Positions 9,196 through 17,499 of a stretch of 64,000 nucleotides of DNA are shown here, piece after piece. The notes beneath the pieces are model-generated. The model was not told the origin of the DNA and did not search any database. It was given only the letters and a program-made list of their open reading frames with translations. The stretch is from Streptomyces cellulosae. GTDB lineage: Bacteria > Actinomycetota > Actinomycetes > Streptomycetales > Streptomycetaceae. A program made the position numbers and the translations under genes. The stretch is from the NCBI RefSeq assembly GCF_000721105.1, contig NZ_JOEV01000023.1:1-64000 (forward strand), read 5' to 3'. Position 1 is the first letter of the stretch; each line of letters opens with the position of its first letter.

Positions 9196-9692
9196 TCCGA
9201 GCATCGGACAGCCAGTTCGACGGCGTCCTGCTTCGGCAGGCGTTCGGCTGCTTCCCCAGTGGAGTGACCGCCTTCTGCGGGATGGTGGACGGCGCCCCGG
9301 AGGGGATGGCCGCCAGCTCGTTCACCTCCGTCTCGATGGACCCGGCTCTGGTATCCGTCTGCGTGGCGAACAGCTCTTCGACCTGGCCGCGGCTGGCCGG
9401 GGCAAGCCGCCTGGGGCTGAGCGTGCTGGCCGGCGAGCACGGTGCGGTGGCGCGTTCGCTCGCATCGAAGAACGGTCGACGCTTCGACACCGTTGACTGG
9501 GTCGCCACCGACAGTGGGGCGGTTTTCGTGCACGGCGCCACGCTGTGGCTGGAGTGCTCGATCTACGAGATCGTCGAGGCGGGCGATCACGCGATCGTAC
9601 TGTTGAAGATCGAGGCGCTCGACATGTATCCCGACGTCCCCCCGATGGTCTTCCACCGCAGCAGCTTCCACGAGCTCGCATCGAGCGCGTGA
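9192..9692 (+). CDS. Flavin reductase family protein (HpaC/ActVB-like)
   Basis: A 166-residue protein starting with GTG at 9192, overlapping the previous stop. It shows the split-barrel flavin reductase pattern: LRQAFGCFPSGVTAFCG at the N-terminus, then EGMAASSFTSVSMDPALVSVCV, the classic FMN-binding segment, and a late CSIYEIVEAGDHAIVLLKIE strand. This family supplies reduced flavin to two-component monooxygenases. Having two unrelated reductase types in one coupled unit is unusual. One may serve each of the two LLM enzymes, or this protein may itself act as an oxygenase component. That is inference. Confidence 0.85.
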   Translation: MIRASDSQFDGVLLRQAFGCFPSGVTAFCGMVDGAPEGMAASSFTSVSMDPALVSVCVANSSSTWPRLAGASRLGLSVLAGEHGAVARSLASKNGRRFDTVDWVATDSGAVFVHGATLWLECSIYEIVEAGDHAIVLLKIEALDMYPDVPPMVFHRSSFHELASSA

Positions 9693-9750
9693 AAGCGGGG
9701 CTGCCGATCCGAACTGCGGGTCGGCGGCCGGGCGTTGTGCGGATACGGTC

Positions 9751-9780
9751 GGCGGCGTCCCCTGGTAGGGGGATGCCGCC
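9751..9780 (+). terminator. Stem-loop after the reductase operon
   Basis: A 12-bp stem, GGCGGCGTCCCC paired with GGGGATGCCGCC (one G-T pair), with a short loop. It lies 58 bp after the stop of the flavin reductase gene. No long T run follows, as is common in Streptomyces. Confidence 0.6.
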
Positions 9781-9831
9781 GTCTCGTATGTGGTCCCTGT
9801 TGCTTCTGTGCCTGAGGTGAGAACTCCCGCG

Positions 9832-9923
9832 TCAGGCGGTGAGGGTGCAGGTCCGCACATCGAAGGCCTGGCCCAGCACCAGGGCCCGGAATCCGTCCTT
9901 CCCCAGACTTTGAACTGCCACAT
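9832..9923 (-). pseudogene. Tail of an unidentified gene
   Basis: The minus strand reads QFKVWG in one frame and KDGFRALVLGQAFDVRTC then a TGA stop in the next, suggesting the end of a gene with one frameshift. The codon use is typical of coding DNA. Family not recognised; nothing upstream extends it. Confidence 0.25.
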
Positions 9924-10042
9924 GGCACATGGGTGGGGCGGCTCGCCTCGGGGCTGAGTTGCCGGGTCTTGGGTCCCACGGTCACGAGGCCGTGATCACT
10001 ACTCTGCGTCTGGGTTCGGAGAAGTTCGAGGCCGCCGGCTGG

Positions 10043-10567
10043 TCAGGTGACGGCGGTTCGGGCCCGGTGCCTGCGGACGGCGTCCCGGTTGGCGCAACGT
10101 TGCGAGCAGTAGCGCTGCCGTCCCGTGCGCGAGGTGTCGGCGAAGGCATTGTCACACTCGGTCACCTCGCAGCGTCGCAGACGGTGCATGCCCCGGCCCG
10201 CCAGATGCAGTGCGGTACCGACCGCAAGCAGCGTGAACAGTACGGCGCCGAGCGGCTGTTCGGCGTCCCGGTAGTGCAGGTGCCAGCCGGTACCGGGGTG
10301 GCAGATCAGACGCGGGTAAGCGGCGGCTTCGGCCAGCATCCGGTTCAGCAGATCGGCGCGCTCCTGTTCCCCGACGGCGTTGACGATCTTCTCCCAGGTG
10401 TTCAGTGCGGCCTGGGCGTGGTCGAGGTCGTCCGCTGTCACCGGGCGCTCCAGTTCGAGCCCGGCGGCTCGGCAGCGGTCTGCCAGCTCACTCGCACTCT
10501 GAGGCCGGCGGTTGGCCAGATCCGCGGCCAGGTTCACCGCATCTTCGCCGTAATGGTTGAGCTGCAT
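10043..10567 (-). CDS. CGNR zinc-finger / ABATE domain transcriptional regulator
   Basis: A 174-residue protein. I start at the ATG at 10567 (MQLNHYGEDAVNLAADLANR), the usual start of this family, not the longer frame from 10600. The N-terminal part matches the ABATE domain (stress-linked putative regulators). The C-terminus has the CGNR-type zinc finger: RRCEVTEC, then RYCSQRCANRDAVRRHR, with four cysteines and CANR in place of CGNR. These proteins are thought to be DNA-binding regulators. The gene is divergent from an MFS transporter whose start lies only 26 bp away, so it very likely controls that gene. Confidence 0.85.
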   Translation of the reverse strand: MQLNHYGEDAVNLAADLANRRPQSASELADRCRAAGLELERPVTADDLDHAQAALNTWEKIVNAVGEQERADLLNRMLAEAAAYPRLICHPGTGWHLHYRDAEQPLGAVLFTLLAVGTALHLAGRGMHRLRRCEVTECDNAFADTSRTGRQRYCSQRCANRDAVRRHRARTAVT

Positions 10568-10593
10568 AAGGTCATTACAGCAGTGTGGCCGGC
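10568..10593. promoter_or_regulatory. Very short divergent control region
   Basis: Only 26 bp separate the ATG of the CGNR regulator from the ATG of the MFS gene. Neither side has a convincing ribosome site. The minus strand holds TAATGA a few bases before the regulator ATG. At least one transcript is therefore likely leaderless, or each promoter lies inside the other gene. Confidence 0.45.
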
Positions 10594-11838
10594 ATGACAC
10601 AACAAACCGCCGGACGCGCCGGATCCCAGGCCCGTGACCCGTGGCGCTATCGCTGGATCGTGCTGGGCATTGCCACCTTCACCCAGGCTGCGTCCGGCTT
10701 CTTCGTGGGCGGCATCGGAGCGCTCGGCGTCCACCTTCAGCGAGCCCTGGACCTGAGCACGGCACAACTGGGTCTGTTGATATCGGCAGCCCAACTCGTG
10801 CCTCTGGCCGGGCTGCTGGTGGCCGGCGAGCTGCTGGACCGCTACAGCGAACGCTGGGTGGTCGGAATCGGGGCCGGCGTGGTCGCGGTGGCTCTGGGCG
10901 CGGGGAGTCTGGCGCCGGGATATGCGGCCCTGCTGATGGCACTGCTGGTGGTCGGCGCGGGATACAGCACCGTCCAGCCGGGTGGGAGCAAGTCGGTGGC
11001 GTCCTGGTTCGATGCGTCACAGCGAGGCTTCGCGATGGGCATCCGGCAGGCCGGACTGCCGCTGGGGGCGGCGCTCGCCTCGGCCGTACTGCCCCTTGTT
11101 GCTGAAGAGCTCGGCTGGCGGGCGCCACTGCTGGCCGGCGGCTTCGTCGCGCTCCTTGGAGCCGGGCTCTTCATGGGCTGCTACCGCCGGCCGCCCGCAC
11201 TGTCCGCCCCGGTGGACACAAAGCCGTCGGACTCGTTCGCTGCACAGCTCCGCGCCCGGCTCCGAATGCTTCGTGAACCCTCTGCGGTGAAGATCATGCT
11301 GTCGGGGACCAGCCTGATCTCGGTGCAGTACGGCGTGAGCATCCTGACGGTGCTCCACCTCCACCAGACGTCATCGGTCGACGCCGGGCAGGCAGCCCTG
11401 ATCCTGGTGGCATCCCAGGGTGCGGGCGTTGCGGGCAGGATCTGCCTGGCGGCCTGGAGCGACCGGAGCAGGTCCGGGCGCTATGTCATCGTGCTGGTCT
11501 GCATGGCCGCCGTCATCGCCGGGCTGACTGTGTTGATGACGCCAGCCGGGCGGTCACCGGTCGTCGCTTCCGGCGTCTTCATCTGGCTCGGCTTCTTCGG
11601 CTTCGGCTGGTACGGCCCCTGGGTCGCCTACGTCACCGAAGCGGCCCCACCGGGCAAGACCGGCTTCGCCCTGGGTCTGGCCATGTCCGTCAACCAGATC
11701 GCCATCGTCACGGTGCCGCCCGCGCTCGGCCTGCTGGTCGACATCACCAGCAGCTTCACGCCGGCCTGGGCACTGCTGTCCCTGCTGACCGTCGTCGCTC
11801 TGGCGGTCACAGCCGACGCGGAACGCCGCACTCGCTGA
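10594..11838 (+). CDS. MFS transporter
   Basis: A 414-residue membrane protein (MTQQTAGRAG...); an in-frame GTG at 10585 is an alternative start. About 12 hydrophobic segments; the loop after segment 2 reads GELLDRYSERWVVG, an MFS signature. The central region WFDASQRGFAMGIRQAGLP, after GGSKSVAS, resembles the oxalate/formate-antiporter and NarK-like branch of MFS (G-x-R-Q). It is paired with the divergent CGNR regulator. Substrate unknown; efflux or uptake of a small anion or drug are both possible. Confidence 0.85.
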   Translation: MTQQTAGRAGSQARDPWRYRWIVLGIATFTQAASGFFVGGIGALGVHLQRALDLSTAQLGLLISAAQLVPLAGLLVAGELLDRYSERWVVGIGAGVVAVALGAGSLAPGYAALLMALLVVGAGYSTVQPGGSKSVASWFDASQRGFAMGIRQAGLPLGAALASAVLPLVAEELGWRAPLLAGGFVALLGAGLFMGCYRRPPALSAPVDTKPSDSFAAQLRARLRMLREPSAVKIMLSGTSLISVQYGVSILTVLHLHQTSSVDAGQAALILVASQGAGVAGRICLAAWSDRSRSGRYVIVLVCMAAVIAGLTVLMTPAGRSPVVASGVFIWLGFFGFGWYGPWVAYVTEAAPPGKTGFALGLAMSVNQIAIVTVPPALGLLVDITSSFTPAWALLSLLTVVALAVTADAERRTR

Positions 11839-11869
11839 CGCGCTTCAGAGCGCTGCCCACTTCGCGCGC

Positions 11870-12030
11870 TCCAGCCGTGGCCCGCGACCACGTCCTTGAC
11901 GACGTGCGCCACAGCGTTCTTGGTGAACGGCCGTCGGCCTTCGCTGTGTGGAGACATGCCGAAGGGGCGCGCGGTGAGACCCCTTGGAGTGTCTGGAGAA
12001 CCTGGAACGACAGCCCCAGGCCCTTCACCT
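11870..12030 (-). pseudogene. Coding-like remnant, unidentified
   Basis: The minus strand reads GLTARPFGMSPHSEG and then FTKNAVAHVVKDVVAGHGW with a coding-type GC3 pattern, between the MFS stop and the sortase stop. No start is found and no family recognised. Either a fragment or chance. Confidence 0.22.
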
Positions 12031-12055
12031 GGACACAAGACCACCGACGAGATCC

Positions 12056-12754
12056 TCAACTCCCTTGCCGGCTACGCGACCAAGTCGGGTGCCCGGCGGG
12101 AACGGCCTTGGCCAGGCGGGCAAAGACCACGACGTTCGCCTGGTAGCCGGTCGCCCTGGTATACCTCCCGCCGCAGGTGATGACGCGAAGTTCCGGCTGC
12201 TGCGTGGCGCCGTAGACGAGCTCGTTGGGGAAGGCGTTCTTCGGGTGGACCTCGACGCCGTATACGGAGAACAGCGCCGTGCTGCGGTCGGCACGAGTGA
12301 CGGCGATGGTGTCGCCCTTGTGCAGAGCGCCCAGGGCGTAGAAGACGGCCCGGCCCCGCGGGGTGTCGACATGCCCGGTGATGACGGCGTTCCCGGTACT
12401 CCCCGGACGTGCGCCGTCCTCGTACCAGCCGGCCAGGTTGTCGTCTGCTTCCGGCGGTGTCTCCAGATGCCCGGTCCGGTCCGCCTCCAGGCCGATGACC
12501 GGTGCGTCGACGCCGATGCTCGGGATGCGGATGGCCGTAGGCGGCGAGGGTGCCATCGGCGTCGCGGACGGTGCCGGTACCTGGACGGATCGCACGACGG
12601 CCTGCGAGGCATCGGGCAGGGGCGGGGCCTCGGTACGTGCACCCGCGTAGATCATCCAACTCCCGGCCGCGAGCGCGGCGGTGGCCGCAGCGAGGCCTGC
12701 GCGGGTGCCGTACGAATGTGGCCTTGCGCCCAGGGGGCGCCTGTCCGATCGCAC
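12056..12754 (-). CDS. Class F sortase
   Basis: A 232-residue membrane-anchored transpeptidase. The start is GTG at 12754 after GGCAGG, 17 bp behind the upstream gene, so they form an operon. An N-terminal arm RTRAGLAAATAALAAGSWMIY forms one transmembrane segment, followed by a Pro-rich linker. The catalytic domain begins IRIPSIGVDAPVIGL and has ITGHVDT (catalytic His), VITCGG (catalytic Cys) and a late Arg in VVVFARL. Class F enzymes are the actinobacterial sortases that attach or process surface proteins. The neighbouring gene encodes a likely partner. Confidence 0.9.
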   Translation of the reverse strand: MRSDRRPLGARPHSYGTRAGLAAATAALAAGSWMIYAGARTEAPPLPDASQAVVRSVQVPAPSATPMAPSPPTAIRIPSIGVDAPVIGLEADRTGHLETPPEADDNLAGWYEDGARPGSTGNAVITGHVDTPRGRAVFYALGALHKGDTIAVTRADRSTALFSVYGVEVHPKNAFPNELVYGATQQPELRVITCGGRYTRATGYQANVVVFARLAKAVPAGHPTWSRSRQGS

Positions 12755-12771
12755 CCCCTGCCTTCGGCCCG

Positions 12772-13326
12772 TCAGAGCCGGGCGCCGGCGGCGGTACCGC
12801 GACGGCGCAGCAGAACCGCACCGCCGACAAGCCCAGCCGCGACAAGCCCGCCGCCACCCACCAGCGTGGCGGTGCTCAGTCCGGACACCGCGCCTCCGGC
12901 GCCGGCCTTCACCCCGTCTTTGAGACTGGTGGGAGGCACGAAAGCGGTGGTGGTGGGGAAGAGTTCCTTCCCGCACGTGACCTCGGCGCTGACCCGGTCG
13001 ACAGTCACCTTCACGGTGCCCTGACGGAGCGTCACGACCAGCGTGCCCGCCGGCGTCGTGAACGTCGTACCGGCGCCATCGGCGTCGCGGATGACGCCGT
13101 TCGTCTGGACGACCTGCAGTCGGGCGACATCCGCGCAGGCGATGATGTCGCCGTCCTTGAGGATGAGGCTGCCGCCCTCGGTACGGCCCGTGAACGGTGT
13201 TGCCTTCGTGCTCGGGGTTCCGTCCGCGTATGCAGGGCTCGCGAACGTCATGGTCGCCGCGAAGGCTCCGGCTGCTGCCATGGTGGCGGCGTACCTCGCT
13301 CTTTTCCTCCTGGTCACCGCGGACAT
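12772..13326 (-). CDS. Small secreted/surface-anchored protein, likely sortase partner
   Basis: A 184-residue protein starting at ATG 13326 after CCAGGAGGACCC. It has a Sec signal peptide (RRKRARY, hydrophobic stretch, SPAYADG) and a C-terminal hydrophobic segment (LVGGGGLVAAGLVGGAVLL) closed by RRR, the layout of a cell-wall-sorted protein. No LPxTG or LAxTG motif is visible before that segment; the nearest Pro-rich stretch is FVPPTSLKD. Two cysteines (IIACADV, VTCGKE) may form a disulfide. It precedes the class F sortase gene in the same operon. Role unknown. Confidence 0.8.
   Translation of the reverse strand: MSAVTRRKRARYAATMAAAGAFAATMTFASPAYADGTPSTKATPFTGRTEGGSLILKDGDIIACADVARLQVVQTNGVIRDADGAGTTFTTPAGTLVVTLRQGTVKVTVDRVSAEVTCGKELFPTTTAFVPPTSLKDGVKAGAGGAVSGLSTATLVGGGGLVAAGLVGGAVLLRRRGTAAGARL
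13109..13156. repeat. 48-bp direct repeat, copy 1
   Basis: An exact 48-bp match to 13849-13896 in the same orientation. This copy lies inside the surface-protein gene at 12772-13326 and is presumably the original. Confidence 0.9.
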
Positions 13327-13630
13327 GGGTCCTCCTGGTAGGTGGCGAGGTCAGCGCGATTTCGCTGACACCTTCACCCCATGAATCCCCCGGGTGCATC
13401 TGGACATATATAGACCGATGGGGTGTTTCTGTCTGCCACTTCCGCGTGTCGCGGTGACATCGCGGTCAGGGTCAGCCCTGCGACACCGCGCAACGTCGTC
13501 ACTGTCACCGGGCCGCCTCGGCGTCCCTCAGCCGGCGAGCCGGGGCCCGCCCCGAAGACAGTAGCCATGCACCGTACCCGACGTGAGCGACACTTCCGCC
13601 CTCTCGGTCCCACTCCCGGCTCCCCGGGCA

Positions 13631-13848
13631 GGACACCATCCTCCTGGACGGTGACGGGGCCTGCATCGCCGAGGCGCGTCACCGCGCGGTTGACTTCCTC
13701 GCCCGCGTTCAGGCCGAGCACGGCCTGGACGTGTCCGCAGGCGCGTTGGACCTGAACAGCTGGTGGTCAGCGAGCTGGTCACCAACGCCCGCAAGTACGC
13801 TCCCGGGCCGGTGCTGATGGAACCGCGCATCACCGGCTCGCTGGTGGA
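13631..13848 (+). pseudogene. Anti-sigma factor / HATPase_c_2 ATP-binding protein, broken
   Basis: The plus strand reads LDGDGACIAEARHRAVDFLA in one frame and, after a shift near 13755, QLVVSELVTNARKYAPGPV in another. VVSELVTNA is the N-box of the RsbW/SpoIIAB-type serine kinases of Streptomyces. The frame ends abruptly at 13848, where a 48-bp block copied from the surface-protein gene begins, so the rest of the ATPase fold is missing. A SigB-family sigma gene follows at 14307, so the intact ancestor may have controlled it. An intact relative lies at 46695-47156. Confidence 0.7.
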
Positions 13849-13896
13849 ACGACCTGCAGTCGGGCGACATCCGCGCAGGCGATGATGTCGCCGTCC
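13849..13896. repeat. 48-bp direct repeat, copy 2 (junction)
   Basis: Exact copy of 13109-13156 placed directly against the truncated anti-sigma gene. It does not continue the anti-sigma reading frame, so it marks a recombination joint. Confidence 0.9.
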
Positions 13897-14306
13897 GGTT
13901 CCCCTGGTTCCACCGTCCTTTCCTGCCGGTCTGCCGTGAAGCGGCGGCCCACACGGGGCGACGACGGCAATGGACGGCGTGCGGCGGTGGCGCCGTCGGC
14001 CTCAGTCGTCGCGGGCGACGTCGCGCCAACGACGGCCGACAAGGGAATCCTCGAACGTTCGGGCAACTCGCGGACGGCAGCTCGCAGTCTCCGCCCCGGG
14101 CAGCCCTTGGCCCGCGGTCTGCGTCCTTCGGTCACCATGTGCGACTCCTGCCGGTTCCTCCCCGAGCGGCTTGTCGAGACGATTCCTCTGCATCCGCCGG
14201 CAGACCGAGATGGTGGGGGAGTGGGTGCAGGATGAGGGGGTAGGCGGTGCGTCGTCGGCCGCTTCGGCCGGCCGCGGTGGCGGGATCGACCTGGGAGGGG
14301 AACAGC

Positions 14307-15152
14307 ATGGCGCCCATGAGCATGGCGGCAGCACAGACGCGGACGGCCGAGCTGCCGGAGGTCGCCGATCCGTCCCGGGTTGCGCCCAAGGATGCCCGCG
14401 AACTGTCGAAGCTGTTCTTCCAGCAGCTGGCCGTGCTGGAGGAAGGCACGCCGGAGCACCAGTACGCGCGGAACACGCTGATCGAGATGAACATGTCCCT
14501 GGTCCGCTTCGCGGCCGGCCGGTTCCGCAGCCGCGGGCCGGAGGAGATGGAGGACATCGTCCAGGTCGGCATGATCGGGCTGATCAAGGCGATCGACCGT
14601 TTCGAGCTGTCCCGGGAAGCGGAGTTCACCTCGTTCGCCATCCCCTACATCGTCGGCGAGATCAAGCGGTTCTTCCGCGACACCACCTGGGCCGTGCACG
14701 TCCCGCGGCGGTTGCAGGAAGCCCGCGTCCAGCTGGCCCGCGCCACCGAGGAACTGCGCAGCCGGCTGGGCCGCACGCCGACGGTCAAGGAGCTGTCGGT
14801 GCTGATGAGCCTGCCCGAGGACGAGGTCCGCGAGGCCCGCCTGGCCGCCAACGGCTACAACTCCGCTTCCCTGGACGCCACGATCAACAACAGCGAGGAC
14901 GGCGAAGCCGCGCTGCAAGACTTCATCGGCACCCAGGACACGGACCTGGAGCTGGTGGAGGACTTCCACGCCCTCGCCCCGCTGATCGCTGAACTCGAGG
15001 AGCGCGACCGGCAGATCATCCACATGCGATTCGTCGAGGAACTCACCCAGGCCCAGATCGGCGAACGCCTGGGCGTCTCCCAGATGCACGTCTCCCGGCT
15101 CCTGTCCCGCACCCTTGCCCGACTGCGTGAAGGCATGCTCACCACCCACTGA
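14307..15152 (+). CDS. RNA polymerase sigma factor, SigB/SigF/SigG subfamily
   Basis: A 281-residue group 3 sigma factor starting at ATG 14307 after GGGAGGGGAA. Region 2 is clear (NMSLVRFAAGRFRSRG, then MEDIVQVGMIGLIKAIDRFE and EFTSFAIPYIVGEIKRFFRD), region 3 has TWAVHVPRRLQEARVQL, and region 4 ends with LTQAQIGERLGVSQMHVSRL, a helix-turn-helix. Streptomyces has several such sigmas for stress and development, normally held by anti-sigma kinases. The gene just upstream is a broken anti-sigma remnant, so control of this sigma may be lost or supplied in trans. Confidence 0.92.
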   Translation: MAPMSMAAAQTRTAELPEVADPSRVAPKDARELSKLFFQQLAVLEEGTPEHQYARNTLIEMNMSLVRFAAGRFRSRGPEEMEDIVQVGMIGLIKAIDRFELSREAEFTSFAIPYIVGEIKRFFRDTTWAVHVPRRLQEARVQLARATEELRSRLGRTPTVKELSVLMSLPEDEVREARLAANGYNSASLDATINNSEDGEAALQDFIGTQDTDLELVEDFHALAPLIAELEERDRQIIHMRFVEELTQAQIGERLGVSQMHVSRLLSRTLARLREGMLTTH

Positions 15153-15287
15153 CGCCGAAGGCATCCGGAAGTGCTGAGCAACCGGACCAGATCGTTCGGG
15201 GATCGCGAGGCGGACGTGTGCGTTGCGGCGGCGGCGCCGATCCTGTCGTCCGCTTTGCATGCGGGCCAACTGTCGGTGGTCGTGCGT

Positions 15288-15640
15288 TCACAACAGCAGG
15301 TGGTCGAGGCAGAGGTTCAGCCCGGCCTCCAGATGTTCTGCGGAGCCGGTGAAGAGCAGGACGGTGACACCGCCTTGGACCGTGGTGATCACGGCCGCGG
15401 CCGTGCGGTCGGCGTCGAGGGCTGGGTCGGCCTCGCCGGTCGCTTTGCGTGGCCTCGATACCGGCCCGGACGCATTCCTGCCACCGCCGCACCAGTTGCG
15501 CTGTGACGGCCTGCGCGGCCGGGCTGTACCGGCCTACGTCAGCGATCAGTACCCCCCGAGCGGGCAGTGCAGCCCTTGGTCCCGGTAGAGCTCGACAACG
15601 TGACGCGAACGGTCGAGGGTGGACACGCATGATCGACGGG
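15288..15640 (-). pseudogene. TetR-family regulator C-terminal remnant
   Basis: Minus-strand frames join to RHVVELYRDQGLHCPLG, LIADVGRYSPAAQAVTAQLV then RRWQECVRAGIEATQ, and finally ITTVQGGVTVLLFTGSAEHL ending LDHLLL and a stop at 15288. This is the ligand-binding half of a TetR regulator. At least two frameshifts are needed, and the DNA-binding N-terminus is not found. No obvious target gene remains nearby. Confidence 0.65.
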
Positions 15641-15929
15641 TTCCTGATGCGCCGGTCCGGACACCAGTCATCCAAATACAGCGCGCCAGCCACGGATGGG
15701 AATGCCCCCGTCCGGAGCAGGCTGAACCCACGGTGCGGACTGAGCAGCACAGTTGGCGGGTGAGTGCTTCAGTTGGCGGATCCGAGCATCACAGGTGGCA
15801 GGATCGGGTCTCATGGGCCACGTGCCGATGATCGTGGCGGAGCCCGTGCAGGTCTCCGGTGCGGGCAAGGGCTCCGGCCGGGTCCGCCCTGACCGGCGTT
15901 GCCCAGGTGACAGTTGAGGGGGACCGCGC

Positions 15930-16640
15930 CTACGGTTCGACGATGTGCCGCAGATAGGCGTGCGGGTCGGCGAGATAGCGGCGCCAGTGATCCACGACGC
16001 CGAGCTCCCGCCAGGCGACCCTCCGCATGCCGTGTTCGCCGACCTCGACGATGTCCGCGCCCGGCAGGGCAGTCAGCAAGGGTGAGTGCGTGGCACAGAT
16101 GACCTGGCCGCCCTCCTTGGCCAACCGGTCGATGTGCCCGATCAGTTCGAGGCACGAGGAGAAGGAGAGCGCCGCCTCCGGCTCGTCGAGAACATAGAGC
16201 CCGGGGTGCAGGAACTTCCCGCGGAACGCCGCGAGAAAGCCCTCGCCATGGCTGACCGAGTCCGGCGACAACCCCTCCCTGCCCAGGGCGTCCAGCGCGG
16301 TCTCGGCCCGCAGGAAGAAGCCCTTGCGGGCCGACCAGCTGGTGGCCATACGGCGCCCGCGCGCGGCCGCGTCGAACCTCATCCGCTCGCCGAGCACCGA
16401 CTTGCCACGCGGGGAGGCGTAGCGCCAGTCGTGGGAGCCGCCATAGGAGTCCAGACCGAACCCCTCCGCCAGCGCCTCGACCAGGGTCGACTTCCCCGAG
16501 CCGTTCTCACCGACCAGAAAGGTCACCGGCGCGGTGAAGCGTAGCCCTTCGTCGAGCAGCTGCCGGACGCAGGGTACGGACCAGGGCCAGGCGTCCTCGT
16601 CGTACGAGGAGAGGTGGGCATACGCGCGTTCGACAATCAC
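15930..16640 (-). CDS. AAA-family ATPase, ABC-like stand-alone nucleotidase
   Basis: A 236-residue soluble ATPase; I start at GTG 16640 (VIVERAYAHLSS). It has Walker A LVGENGSGKSTLVEAL, a modified signature SHGEGFLAAF where ABC proteins have LSGGQ, Walker B LYVLDEPEAALS, and the switch CATHSPLL. It lacks membrane segments and cysteine tails. The layout matches the small single-domain relatives of Rad50/RecF-like ATPases (AAA_23/AAA_15 type) seen in many bacteria. The partner is unknown, and no nuclease gene is adjacent. Confidence 0.85.
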   Translation of the reverse strand: MIVERAYAHLSSYDEDAWPWSVPCVRQLLDEGLRFTAPVTFLVGENGSGKSTLVEALAEGFGLDSYGGSHDWRYASPRGKSVLGERMRFDAAARGRRMATSWSARKGFFLRAETALDALGREGLSPDSVSHGEGFLAAFRGKFLHPGLYVLDEPEAALSFSSCLELIGHIDRLAKEGGQVICATHSPLLTALPGADIVEVGEHGMRRVAWRELGVVDHWRRYLADPHAYLRHIVEP

Positions 16641-16996
16641 TCCACCAGTGTCGCCCAGGACTCGGACGACGTACGTGCACCCAGGTCGTCGCAACCAGCA
16701 CCTCTTGCTGTGGGTGTCGACGCCGAGCACCACTGAACGCGGCGCAGCCGGAGCCTCAGCAGCTTGGACGGCACGGACGGCAGCGGTCGGGCATGCTGAA
16801 GGTGGTCACGGCGCTCCTGTTCGACGACGCAGTACCGATGGCCAGCGCCGGTCGGTGGAGCGGTCAGGACTGTGACGGTGCCTTCTAGGCCAAGGCCCCT
16901 ATCGGGACACACTCCGTCGGCCCGGTGCTGGTACACGTCGCTCCGGCCGGGCCGACAGATCAAACACAAGGCACAAGCAGTCAGCCAGAGTACGAG
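16641..16996. other. Gene-free stretch
   Basis: No convincing reading frame on either strand. It lies between the ATPase start and a transposase fragment; parts may be transposon flank. Confidence 0.5.
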
Positions 16997-17398
16997 TCAG
17001 GCCACGGCCGGAACGACGCGGCCATCATCCTCACAGCCTGAGTGGAACGGCCGGTCGGCGGCGATCCTGTTGATCGGCAGAAGGGTCCCGTCCAGGACCA
17101 GGTACGCCTTCATGGATGCGGACCGTACTGCTTCGGCGAGCGTGGGGGTGAGAGCGGCCAGGGGTTCGACGGCCTCGGTGATGTACCGGTAGACGGTGGT
17201 GCTGCCGATCCCGAAACCGGCCGCGAGCTGGGCGTACGGCTGGCCGTTGCGGAGGTGGGTGAGCGTGGGCAGGGCCTGTCGGCCCGCACTCAGGCGCCGC
17301 CATCGGGTGCCGAGAGCGTGGCGATGTTTCCTCAGGCGGGCGGCGAGGAAGCGGAGGGCAGAGCTGGACACGTCGACGCCGGACGGGTAAGCAAGCAT
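16997..17398 (-). pseudogene. IS5-family transposase, N-terminal fragment
   Basis: Begins MLAYPSGVDVSSSALRFLAA, then RWRRLSAGRQALPTLTHL, the helix-turn-helix GQPYAQLAAGFGIGSTTVYR, and the first DDE strand YLVLDGTLLPINRIAADRPF with the first catalytic Asp. It then runs into EDDGRVVPAVA and stops, so the other catalytic residues are gone. Streptomyces copies normally run to about 260 residues. Confidence 0.8.
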
Positions 17399-17499
17399 GC
17401 GAAGCCTCTGGTGGAGAGGGGTTCTCCTGGTCGAAACCATCTACCAGGGGCTTCATCCGTTGTCAGGCGAACTGAGCGGCCCCCGCGCGAGGATCGAGT

